Positions 48,753 to 56,914 of a stretch of DNA of 64,000 nt are shown here, in pieces. The position numbers and the translations under genes were made by a program. Positions within the stretch are counted from its first letter, which is position 1; the number at the start of each line of letters is the position of its first letter. The stretch is from Sinohyriopsis cumingii (taxonomy: Eukaryota; Mollusca; Bivalvia; Unionida; Unionidae), in the NCBI GenBank assembly GCA_028554795.2, contig CM068830.1:114527214-114591213 (forward strand), given 5' to 3'. The notes beneath the pieces were generated by a model. It was given only the letters and a program-made list of their open reading frames with translations, was not told the DNA's origin and did not search any database.

Positions 48753-50257
48753 CCCCCTGCGGATCCGGTGTTGTAGAATTGGCCCGACGTGCCTCGCTAC
48801 GTGTCGTAAAAGGCGACTAAGTAGAGGCAACCTGTTTGCCGTGGGTTGCGTCCCGTGTCGGGGGAGGAAAGGATCCTGGTAGTTGAGCAGAGGCTTTCCA
48901 TGCAATACACTAGTTTGGCCTCTACTTCTCTTAGACGGGTGGTCGGGATGGGCCCGGTTCCGACAAATCGGCTGGTCACGCCGAGCCCTAGGAAGTCTTT
49001 ATTTACTCTCTCACCTTCTTTATCTGTCTCCTTGTATCTCTCTTGATACCACCGTTGCCCCTATATTCTATTCCTTTATTTTTCCCTTTTCCAAGTCTTA
49101 GAAGACTTCCTAGAAGGCGGTGGCTTAACGGGTGAATCGGGAGGTAATTTTACCGACCTTAGAAATTGGCGACTTCAAGGTCAATCAAAGGTAATTCTAT
49201 CAACTGAGTATGGCATCTGTGTATCCCTGGCACTTGAAAAGTGTCCCCTTGTTGGGCTCCTTAGTGGGTGGGGAGCACGGGTGCTGAATTTGTAATCTAG
49301 CCATCATGGATAATTCCAAAAAAAATCAAAATAAAAGATCGAAACCCTTATCAGAGTCTGACGATGAACCATGTAGTGTGGAGTCATTTCCAGGCTTCAT
49401 GGTCATACAGTCCAAAGATGCCACGAAACCTCTTGCCGCACTATCTCCATTTGTCATCGAAAAGACTATCACAGGATCGATTGGCACACCTAAAAGTGTT
49501 AAAAAGTTGAAATCGGGTTGTCTTCTTATTGAGTTTGAGCGACGAGGTCAATCAGACAATATCAGGAAAATGACAACGTTCTTTGATATCCCAGTAACCT
49601 CATTCGCTCACACCACACTGAATACGTCCAAAGGCGTGATTCGCTGTCGTGACTTGGCTGGAGTCACCGACGCTGATATCATCGAAGGAATGAAAGGTGA
49701 AGGTGTCACTGCAGTCCGACGAATACGTATTAAACGTAATAACAATCTGTAGGACACCAACACCATTGTACTCACCTTCAACGGCCAACCGTACCCAAAG
49801 TGGTAAAAGTTGGCTTTTTGCAATTAAAGGTAGAGATTTACATTCCCAGCCCCCTTATAAGTGTCAAAAATACGGCCATCACGAAGACCGCTGCTCTAAA
49901 ACCCAAATATGTGGCCGATGCGGAGACAATTCTCATCAGGAAGCTGACTGTAGAGCAACTCCGCATTGTGTCAACTGTGGAAAAAAGCACCACGCAAATT
50001 CCAAGGAATGCGATACCTGGAAACAGGAGAAGGAAATTCAGAGGGTAAAGTACACAAACAATATTCCCTATCCAGAAGCCAGAAAACTTGTACAGGCGTA
50101 AACAGCCCATCCTTGCCCATCCTTCTCCACTGTAGTGAAGAGCAATCCTAAAACAACGAAGGACGCTCAAACACAAACAGAAGCACCGGATTCAACACCA
50201 AATTCAAAAACTCCCCATTACCAAGCACAGAAAAACACGGCATCTACTCAGACTACA
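48753..50257 (+). mobile_element. LINE copy I, 5' part, interrupted by the virus-like element
   Basis: Has the full 5' untranslated region (CCCCCTGCGGATCCGG) and ORF1 from ATG 49306. The match with other copies runs to CTCAGACTACA at 50257 and stops there; in copies B and G the next bases are TTTAATAATACCC. The break coincides with the start of the virus-like element, so the rest of this LINE probably lies beyond the right edge of the window. Confidence 0.9.
49306..50257 (+). pseudogene. LINE I ORF1, broken
   Basis: Starts MDNSKKNQNKRSKPLSESDD. A CAG to TAG change ends the frame at 49750-49752. It shares with copy F the missing base at TTCAACGGCC. Near 49855 a short stretch encoding LRCY is missing (CCCTTATAAGTG). 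Zinc knuckles CQKYGHHEDRC and CGRCGDNSHQEADC are present in the shifted frame. Confidence 0.9.
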
Positions 50258-50540
50258 AGCAGCAGGGAAGTTCTACAGACCAGACGTTCCAGACCAAATA
50301 AAGCTTCCTACGAGAACTTTCTCCGTAGAAGCCTCAGATTTCAAAAATAAGCCTTCCTGCGAGAATTAATTTGCGTAAATTCGTCACCGATTGCAATTTT
50401 TGTGTGCAAAAATCATTGATTTTGGACAGCAATTTTAGGGGGGGGGGGTAGGAGAAATTTATTCCGTCGATGAAGTTTGCGAAGATTTGGCTGCTAATCC
50501 TAATTTTACCTCGCATTAAAACAATATAGTTGAAAATAAT
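50258..50540 (+). repeat. Left end of the virus-like element, candidate terminal repeat
   Basis: About 280 bp without a gene. CTTCCTACGAGAA and TCTCCGTAGAAG form an imperfect inverted repeat near 50310-50335, and AGCTTCCTACGAGAA is echoed by AGCCTTCCTGCGAGAA about 40 bp later. A run of ten Gs follows near 50440. Such a region would match one terminal inverted repeat, but the partner end is outside the window. Confidence 0.45.
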
Positions 50541-51551
50541 ATGAGTCCGAAAGCTAGTACGGTTGGAGAGCCTCATTCTGCCAGATTAGCGCGAGAGCAA
50601 TTAGCGGCATTAAAGAAGCTTATCCCGACAAAACAATTATTTAAGAGAAATGTTCGTGGTTACGAAGATGTGCAACATGGAATCTCCGAGGTATCGTCGA
50701 AATGGTTGAAGCCAGTTACCGGAACAATCGAGCAAGTTGTATTTGGTGATCCAGATACCAGGAAAAAGGGAATTTTTCCCATGTTGAAAGGTATTGAGGA
50801 ACAATCACGAACATTACCCGAGCGATTAGCAATAGCAGCAGCAGCACAACAGGGGCAACTTGCAATTGATTCTGGAGCAAGCAAGGGAAAACCTAAAGTA
50901 GGAAAACCTGTAATGATAAAAGGGAAGTTTAATATCGAGAATTTAAGAGAAAATTTCACCGATGAGGGATGGGATATGATATCACGACCGCTCTCGGCAC
51001 TGTATACCATAGATCAAATTGGCGACTTTGCAGAAAATTATTTTAGCGATCGAAATGAATATTTGACTGCAATAGGAAAAAAAAGATACGGAACTCGTGA
51101 TAATTGGTACAACATGGTATATAAAGTTTACTCGGGAAAAACACATGCGAGTATGGTAACGGATCCGCGTTACAGGAGATTTTTAGAAGCAGCAAGAGAC
51201 ACACAAAGATATAATAAGCAAGTAGCAGAAGAAAGAAAACAACTGGAGAAGGAAGAAAAGAAGAAAGCGAAAGAAAGAAGACAACAGGAGAAGGAAGAAA
51301 AAGTTAAAACACGGAGAAGAAAAGTAATACCACAGGAAGAGGATATTCAACCACAGGAAGAAGTTTTTCAACCACAGGAATTAGGAGCTAGACCAAAAGA
51401 AAGAACTCCACCTCAGAAAAAAGAGAGAAAATCAAAAAAGAAAAAAGATCAGAGTGATCAGGAATCAGTAACTCAACCAAGCGAATATAAACCATCTGTG
51501 TACAACGGCTCATTAATAATTGATCCTAAATTACCCCAGATAATTATTTGA
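50541..51551 (+). CDS. Virus-like element ORF, 336 aa, basic with charged coiled-coil tail, unknown
   Basis: First gene from the left end. ATG at 50541 follows GAAAATAAT. Residues 1-215 look globular and mixed, with patches such as LKKLIPTKQLF, GIFPMLKGIEEQ and YSDRNEYLTAIGKKRYG-like sequence. Residues about 220-260 are a Lys/Glu-rich helix (EERKQLEKEEKKKAKERR), then come glutamine-rich near-repeats (PQEEDIQ, PQEEVFQ, PQELGA) and a very basic stretch. The position at the end of the element and the strong charge would fit a DNA-binding or terminal-protein-like role, but no family was recognised, so this is speculation. Confidence 0.75.
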   Translation: MSPKASTVGEPHSARLAREQLAALKKLIPTKQLFKRNVRGYEDVQHGISEVSSKWLKPVTGTIEQVVFGDPDTRKKGIFPMLKGIEEQSRTLPERLAIAAAAQQGQLAIDSGASKGKPKVGKPVMIKGKFNIENLRENFTDEGWDMISRPLSALYTIDQIGDFAENYFSDRNEYLTAIGKKRYGTRDNWYNMVYKVYSGKTHASMVTDPRYRRFLEAARDTQRYNKQVAEERKQLEKEEKKKAKERRQQEKEEKVKTRRRKVIPQEEDIQPQEEVFQPQELGARPKERTPPQKKERKSKKKKDQSDQESVTQPSEYKPSVYNGSLIIDPKLPQIII

Positions 51552-51562
51552 ACAAAGAACAT

Positions 51563-51922
51563 ATGAATTTAATCGATGACGATATTAAAAAAATGGTAGT
51601 TGCTGCGGATGATTCTCCGGAAATTAAAAATTTATTTTTGAGAAAAGATATTGCTGATAAAGTCGGAAAAATTGATTGGCAGGCGATAATTTATTTTGGT
51701 AGTTTAGGAAAACCGATAGTTTACAATGATGAAAATTTTACAAAATTTTTATTGGATGTTGATCAATACAAATCAACAAAAGCGGCAAAGGCAAAATGTC
51801 CACCATCTACTAGAGAAATAGCGACAGCGACAAAAAGTCCACCATCTACTAGAGATGTTTATACGTTAGTCAGGCCCTACATCCCCCCCCCGAACCATTA
51901 CCCCCCTTCGACCCCGAACTGA
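51563..51922 (+). CDS. Virus-like element ORF, 119 aa, unknown
   Basis: Starts at ATG 51563 (MNLIDDDIKKMV), a few bases after the previous stop. The N-terminal half is acidic and helical; residues 45-70 read KIDWQAIIYFGSLGKPIV. The tail is proline-rich with the near-repeat PPSTRE and PPSTRD. No family recognised. It lies in the virion gene block. Confidence 0.55.
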   Translation: MNLIDDDIKKMVVAADDSPEIKNLFLRKDIADKVGKIDWQAIIYFGSLGKPIVYNDENFTKFLLDVDQYKSTKAAKAKCPPSTREIATATKSPPSTRDVYTLVRPYIPPPNHYPPSTPN

Positions 51923-52026
51923 CAAACTGGAAGGGTCCCGTACTTTCCCCCAAATTAAGATGGGGTATTCATCCCGAGGGTAAGGCACTTAGGGGTACCC
52001 CTTCACCTCCACAAATCTATTCGCCA

Positions 52027-52275
52027 ATGTCGTCTGATTCGCCAGTTCTATCGTCAGATGAATCAGAACCAAAAATAGGAAGCGGATATACCATTTGCCC
52101 TGACAGTGTTGTCAACGATGTATCTCGCCTCGAGGTATTAATCGGAGCAAAACGAGCAGGAAATAACTCTCGCGAAGTAATTAACGAAGCCTCAGATATT
52201 TGTCAGCGGTTAGTCCGCGGTGGTATTATTAATTCTCACATTTACAAAAAACTTGTCGATGAGCTCATCGATTAA
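52027..52275 (+). CDS. Virus-like element small ORF, 82 aa, unknown
   Basis: ATG at 52027 (MSSDSPVLSSDESEPK). A serine/acid-rich N-terminus precedes GSGYTICPDSVV and a helical C-terminus (EVINEASDICQRLV, KKLVDELID). No family recognised. The next gene starts 20 bp downstream. Confidence 0.55.
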   Translation: MSSDSPVLSSDESEPKIGSGYTICPDSVVNDVSRLEVLIGAKRAGNNSREVINEASDICQRLVRGGIINSHIYKKLVDELID

Positions 52276-52295
52276 AACAACACAATTGAAATAAC

Positions 52296-52589
52296 ATGAT
52301 TGTTCACAAACATCAGCGCAGACCTCAACAGGTCCGCATAGTAAACTCTCGATTGCCCGTGTACAAATATATCCACGGCAATGGATTCGGTGATATCATT
52401 GGAAGTCTCGTTACGCGAATAATACCTAAAATCGGACCCGTGATCAAGCAGTTCGGGTTAAAAGCAATAGGAAAAATCGGCGAGACTGCTATTTCTGGTA
52501 TCGGTAATTTGGCCAGTAAAGGCTACAATGCTGTCAAAAGTAAAATATTAAATTTAATACGCAAAAAAACAACCCGTCAAATTACCTAG
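52296..52589 (+). CDS. Small hydrophobic virion-type protein, 97 aa
   Basis: ATG at 52296. A basic N-terminus (MIVHKHQRRPQQVR) leads into YIHGNGFGDIIGSL and a long amphipathic, glycine-spaced region (VTRIIPKIGPVIKQF, AIGKIGETAISGIGNLA) with a basic end (LIRKKTTRQ). Small proteins of this build accompany capsid genes in adenovirus- and Polinton-related viruses, where they can lie inside the virion or disturb membranes. GNGF may be a site for the adenain-type protease; this is inferred from similar words in neighbouring genes. Confidence 0.65.
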   Translation: MIVHKHQRRPQQVRIVNSRLPVYKYIHGNGFGDIIGSLVTRIIPKIGPVIKQFGLKAIGKIGETAISGIGNLASKGYNAVKSKILNLIRKKTTRQIT

Positions 52590-52599
52590 CACCAGAGAA

Positions 52600-52770
52600 A
52601 TGCCACCCGAAATCAGCAAAGCCATAAACGACGCAGCAAATAAAAAAATAAACGATCTCGCAAAGGAAGTTGCTAAGACAAATATAGCGCAGGAAATTGC
52701 TAAGACAAATCTCGCAAATGAAGTTGCTAATACAAGTTTTATTTCAGGCAGTGGTCTTCGTTTTAGATGA
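52600..52770 (+). CDS. 56-aa ORF with three 9-residue repeats
   Basis: ATG at 52600, 10 bp after the previous stop, TGA at 52768-52770, 15 bp before the capsid gene. It encodes MPPEISKAINDAANKK, then three near-identical 9-residue units (AKEVAKTNI, AQEIAKTNL, ANEVANTSF), and ends SGSGLRFR. The repeats are also visible as 27-nt units in the DNA. They would form a short amphipathic helix. The end GSGL resembles GNGF and GNGL in flanking virion-type proteins. No known family. Confidence 0.6.
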   Translation: MPPEISKAINDAANKKINDLAKEVAKTNIAQEIAKTNLANEVANTSFISGSGLRFR

Positions 52771-52785
52771 TATTCTTAATAATAA

Positions 52786-54210
52786 ATGTTCGCACAAGTG
52801 TCAAATGAAGTGTTCAACATGGACGAGCCTGTAGGCAGAGACACATCCGTGCGAGATTTCCAGTATTTCTCGTACGATGCAGTTGAACCAAATACAAATA
52901 ATCGATTGGAAATTCAAGTTCACGATACAACAATATATTTTCTTCCATCTGAGGCATATATCGAAGTTATCGGGGAAGTTGTTAAAGCGGATAATACCGC
53001 CTATGCAGCAGATTTTAGAGTCGGATTTGTTAACAACGGTATTATGGCGTTATTCAAGAGCGCAACTTACATGATCGACGGAAGAGAGATTGAGTCAATT
53101 ACTAATGATGTTGACTTAGCAACGACGATAATAGGCCTAGCTAGATACTCGGATGATTTTACTAGATCAGCTGGTCCTAGTATGATGTTTGCCAAAGATA
53201 ATTCTGATCGTCCCGATAGTAGGCCACTTGACATCAGACAACCTAACGATCGCGCCGCTCCCAATCCAGCCCCCTTTGCAAATCTCCAAGATCTCCCTGT
53301 TGACACTAATAATGATTATAATCTCGGATTTGCCACGCGAAAATCTATGCTGCAAGGAGCTCGCAGAAGATTCTCTTGTGCTATTCCGTTATCCCATATA
53401 TTCGGATTTTGCAGGCATTTCAGAAAAATTATCTACGGAGCGAAACATACCATAACACTTATCAGAAAAGGAAATAGCGATGATGATATCTGGCGAGAAG
53501 GTGTTATCAATTACAATACTAACGTGATAGATGCCAATCTTGATCCCCCAAATGCCGGCCAGGTAAAATTACTCAAATTTACCTTGTGGATGCCAGCGAT
53601 AACTCCATCAATAATCGAAGAAGAAAAATTATTGTCATTTATGAACCAAGGCGGTAAATCTATCATGTCATGGCTAACAACAACAACAGATTCCATAACT
53701 ACCGATATTGATGGTGATTTTACTTGGCGTATTGCATCGCAGCAAGGTACCTCTGCACCTAGGCATATCTTTATTGCTTTTTTGCACACGCGAAGATATC
53801 ATCAATTATACAGCCATATGATATTCGATAATATCAACGCAACAAACGTGTCACTGAGAGTAAATGGCCAGCAAGAACCATCGGAGGAAATATCAATTAA
53901 TTTTGCCAACTATTCGACAGCTCGCGCGTATTATCGATTACTAAGTTTTATGGGTCGCGATCAAAATATCGATACCGGATTGCAAATATCACAGCTAGAT
54001 TTTAATAAACTTTATCCTATCTATTACTTTTCCCTGGAGCATCTCGACCTGATAAAACAATCCGTTGTTGATATCCATTTCAAAGCCAGAATTAACACAG
54101 TAAATAATTTATATAGAGCCATCGCAGTGATTCTCAGTGATAGAACAATGATCTTGGAGGGAATCAGCGGTAGAATGAGAGTCATCGATGCTCCTGTCGA
54201 GAACATGTGA
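52786..54210 (+). CDS. Major capsid protein candidate (double jelly-roll type), 474 aa
   Basis: ATG at 52786 after TTAATAATAA. The sequence is rich in beta strands, with blocks typical of this family of capsid proteins in Polinton-like elements: FLPSEAYIEVIGEVV, NNGIMALFKSATYMIDGREI, RRRFSCAIPLSHIFGF, KHTITLIRKG, LWMPAITPSIIEEE, and near the end RAIAVILSDRTMILEG. It would form the hexagonal capsomers of an icosahedral shell. Placement in the middle of the virion genes, with protease and penton-like genes downstream, supports the call. The fold is inferred from sequence style, not from a search. Confidence 0.8.
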   Translation: MFAQVSNEVFNMDEPVGRDTSVRDFQYFSYDAVEPNTNNRLEIQVHDTTIYFLPSEAYIEVIGEVVKADNTAYAADFRVGFVNNGIMALFKSATYMIDGREIESITNDVDLATTIIGLARYSDDFTRSAGPSMMFAKDNSDRPDSRPLDIRQPNDRAAPNPAPFANLQDLPVDTNNDYNLGFATRKSMLQGARRRFSCAIPLSHIFGFCRHFRKIIYGAKHTITLIRKGNSDDDIWREGVINYNTNVIDANLDPPNAGQVKLLKFTLWMPAITPSIIEEEKLLSFMNQGGKSIMSWLTTTTDSITTDIDGDFTWRIASQQGTSAPRHIFIAFLHTRRYHQLYSHMIFDNINATNVSLRVNGQQEPSEEISINFANYSTARAYYRLLSFMGRDQNIDTGLQISQLDFNKLYPIYYFSLEHLDLIKQSVVDIHFKARINTVNNLYRAIAVILSDRTMILEGISGRMRVIDAPVENM

Positions 54211-54243
54211 CAAATTCCAAATTTAGATTAAGCGATTATTAAT

Positions 54244-54675
54244 ATGCCATACGAACACGTCAGTGTAACTCTGACCCCAGGTCAGATGAAAAAACTCCAA
54301 ACAGCGATATCAAAGCGATGCGGTATGAAATTAACACTGAAAAATGATCAAATTCATGGTGGGCCTAACAAACTATCGCTAACTAAAGGTCAACGTGAAC
54401 GTTTTTCCAAGGCCAAATCAGCAAATTCCGGTGTTCATGTGAGCCTTTCCATAGGCGCCATCAGAGACATGGTCAAAACAGGCGGTATTTTTCCTCTGTT
54501 TGCCGCTCTTCCGGGACTGCTAGCTGGGATTCTTCCGGCAGCCGCAAAAGCAGTAGGATTAGGTGCGCTCGGAGGTATAGGTTCCAAATTAGCACAAAAA
54601 GTGATGGGAGGAAGATACGGTAAAGAAAAGGGGAACGGCCTTTATCTAAGACGCTCCCATACGGATCCGGCCTAA
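54244..54675 (+). CDS. Virion-type protein with C-terminal hydrophobic region, 143 aa
   Basis: ATG at 54244 follows GATTATTAAT. Residues 1-75 show two related segments (HVSVTLTPGQMKKLQ and LSLTKGQRERFSKAK, then HVSLSIGAIRDM). Residues 82-120 are hydrophobic and glycine/alanine-rich (LFAALPGLLAGILPAAAKAV), and the end reads KEKGNGLYLRRSHTDP. Adenovirus pX/pVI-like and adintovirus small virion proteins have similar layout: a basic part, a membrane-active helix, and a glycine-bearing protease site. Exact homology is unproven. Confidence 0.65.
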   Translation: MPYEHVSVTLTPGQMKKLQTAISKRCGMKLTLKNDQIHGGPNKLSLTKGQRERFSKAKSANSGVHVSLSIGAIRDMVKTGGIFPLFAALPGLLAGILPAAAKAVGLGALGGIGSKLAQKVMGGRYGKEKGNGLYLRRSHTDPA

Positions 54676-54754
54676 GATTAGCACGGCCTATTCAAATTTA
54701 GATCTACTTAGCGAAGCAAAGAATAAAAAAATAAAATTTTTTAGAGGCGTATTT

Positions 54755-55093
54755 ATGCGGGATCAACTACCAGAAAAACCAAACCCTACCGAGACAGGAA
54801 TAATAAATCTCCATAAAAATACCGGCCCTGGCACGCATTGGATTGCCTACGCGATTAATCCTCGCGAAGTCGTTTATTTTGACTCATATGGATTAGCACC
54901 ACCGAAAGAATTTATCAACTACGTGTCAAAACTAAAACTTCCGATTTGGTATTCGACTCTTCCAACACAAACATTAGCGGATCCACCAATATGCGGTCCA
55001 GAGTCAATTAATGTTCTTGACGCAATTTCAAAATCATCCGGCCCTTATAACAAAATTGTATTTGAATACGCCGTAGATAAATATCATGGTTGA
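54755..55093 (+). CDS. Adenain-type cysteine protease
   Basis: The frame from ATG 54755 encodes 112 residues with the signature order of C5-type viral proteases: GTHWIAY with catalytic His28, VVYFDSYGLAPP with the acidic partner Asp43, and PPICGPES with the nucleophile Cys80. Adenovirus, adintovirus and Polinton relatives use this enzyme to mature capsid-associated proteins. It sits between virion genes, as expected. The upstream start may differ from the first ATG seen. Confidence 0.85.
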   Translation: MRDQLPEKPNPTETGIINLHKNTGPGTHWIAYAINPREVVYFDSYGLAPPKEFINYVSKLKLPIWYSTLPTQTLADPPICGPESINVLDAISKSSGPYNKIVFEYAVDKYHG

Positions 55094-55334
55094 TATTTAC
55101 GGTAGATCCCTCTACAGGAAGGAATAAACAGAAACAGGCGACATCGATACATCAAAATTTGCAACCAAGAGTGATATTAACAATCTCCTATCGCTGTCAG
55201 AAGTAGATCCTGGTGAAGTTGCTGTTTTTCAAAATACCGAGGGAAGATTACACACCAGCAATGTCAAAATAACTGATATAATCAAGCGAGAAGAATATAA
55301 TGATCATATTAGTCAATTTACTCGCCAATCGGAG

Positions 55335-56363
55335 ATGGTATTAAAATCTATCGCTGATATTAACGATATTATCGCGGAGTTTCCACCAAAGGCCGATCTC
55401 GTGGATATAAAACAAAAAAATAGTGAGTTATCAGCGGCGATGCTTCTAAAGTCCGATAAGGCATCACAGGATGATTTCCAGGAAAAAATAACAAAAAGAT
55501 TTGACAAGCTAAATAATGATCTTAAAAAACTCGAGGAGGTATCAAAAAATCTCAGTAAAAAACTCGACGAGGATATAAAAAAATTCATCGATACCTCCTC
55601 AACTACACACAGCGATCTCAGTGAGAAAATAAAAAAAATCAACGAGGAAATTACTAATATTCTTGCCGAAATTAACGAAATAAATATCTCGTTGGGTCAG
55701 AGAACAACAATCGACGATCTCAACAAAAAAATCAGCGAGGAAATTAATAAACTCAGCGATGTTGTTGTTCCCGAATTTACCAAGGGGGTTAACGCGATAC
55801 GTGAATCGATAGATGAGAAAACGAAAAAAATTAACGAGGATATTAACATGGTACGTGAATTAGCGCGTCAAAAGGTCGATACATCAGCGAACGATGGAAA
55901 AATTCAAGAAATCAACGCGAAACTTTTCGACGCAACTACAAAAATTAGTGATATTAACACAAAAATATCGTCAATGAATCTTGGAAGATTATCGCGTATT
56001 TCGATACCAACGGAGGTAGAAACAAAAAATCTACCCTGTCATGTGCCATTTGTGTTTAGGACATATAATCTTACCTGGACACCTGCGAGTAACGAAATTA
56101 CTTTTACCGCGCCAATTACTGGTGTATATCGAGTATATATTATCTCCGAGATAAAATTTAAGGTACGACCAATACAAGAAAGACAACCAAATTCTGGTTA
56201 TAAATTTCATGAATTTTACCCCGGATTTTTTATTATTTCGTTAAAAGAAAATAGCAACACTTTTTTAATATTAGATCCACCAGATAGATCTTTCACAGAA
56301 AAAATTGCCTATTTTGCAATTTTCGAATATCTATCCGGGATAAACACAATTGGTAATCCGTAA
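55335..56363 (+). CDS. Fibre-like protein: long coiled coil with C1q-like tip
   Basis: Residues about 5-225 are a nearly continuous coiled coil with recurring KKINEEI, KKISEEI and DINTKI words, ideal for a trimeric stalk. Residues about 235-342 form a beta-rich tip with ITFTAPITGVYRVYI, matching the F-x-A-P-x-x-G-x-Y pattern of C1q/TNF-type domains. Fibre or spike proteins with this stalk-plus-globe design sit on the penton vertices of related viruses and bind host cells. The ATG given is the first in the long open frame; upstream sequence may also belong to the gene. Confidence 0.7.
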   Translation: MVLKSIADINDIIAEFPPKADLVDIKQKNSELSAAMLLKSDKASQDDFQEKITKRFDKLNNDLKKLEEVSKNLSKKLDEDIKKFIDTSSTTHSDLSEKIKKINEEITNILAEINEINISLGQRTTIDDLNKKISEEINKLSDVVVPEFTKGVNAIRESIDEKTKKINEDINMVRELARQKVDTSANDGKIQEINAKLFDATTKISDINTKISSMNLGRLSRISIPTEVETKNLPCHVPFVFRTYNLTWTPASNEITFTAPITGVYRVYIISEIKFKVRPIQERQPNSGYKFHEFYPGFFIISLKENSNTFLILDPPDRSFTEKIAYFAIFEYLSGINTIGNP

Positions 56364-56383
56364 TTGTTATCGTAGATTAATAA

Positions 56384-56914
56384 ATGACCGCATCCGATTA
56401 CCGCTACAATCAGGCGAGGTCATGGCAGGATTCGCTAAAAAAACTCCTAGACGAGTATCAGATAAAAATAAAAAAATACCAGCGTAGATTAGTTATCATT
56501 GACGTCGCTGTGTACGCGGTATCTGCGGTAGTTGCCGGCGCGGGAATAATTTTATCCGCGGTAACAACAATAGCGCCAATCGTTGCAACGATAATAATCT
56601 CGTCAATAACGACAATCGCTGGTGTTCTCAATATCGTAGCGAAAAAGATATCCTCGTGCACGAGTGAAAAGTTATCATTGTACAAGAATAAATTATCCCA
56701 GGTCAACGACGCGTATTCGAGATTATCATCGCTGCTTTCGGAGAGTCTCAATGATGGCGTTATCTCCGATCCAGAATTTTCGGCAATGATCAGTATTTAC
56801 TCGGAGATTGAACAAATGAATATTAATAATGTCCGAACTAGCCCAGATCGTGACAAACACGACACCACCGACAACAACACTAATATCGTTAAGCTCCACC
56901 AAGCCAGAATTTAG
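56384..56914 (+). CDS. Two-membrane-span protein, SLATT-like layout, 176 aa
   Basis: ATG at 56384 follows TAGATTAATAA. An N-terminal helix (YRYNQARSWQDSLKKLLDEY) is followed by two adjacent hydrophobic spans (about residues 36-58 and 62-86) and a C-terminal helical region with LNDGVISDPEFSAMISIYSEIEQM. This order resembles two-TM SLATT-type domains, and proteins with a DG-x-IS-x-x-EF motif occur in Polinton-related elements. The function is unknown; virion membrane association is a guess. Its 3' end overlaps the next gene by 86 bp in another frame. Confidence 0.65.
   Translation: MTASDYRYNQARSWQDSLKKLLDEYQIKIKKYQRRLVIIDVAVYAVSAVVAGAGIILSAVTTIAPIVATIIISSITTIAGVLNIVAKKISSCTSEKLSLYKNKLSQVNDAYSRLSSLLSESLNDGVISDPEFSAMISIYSEIEQMNINNVRTSPDRDKHDTTDNNTNIVKLHQARI

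Noticed and set aside
51548-51562. Start of the 119-aa gene at 51548
   Set aside because: That codon is TTG and overlaps the previous stop; the first ATG in frame is 51563.
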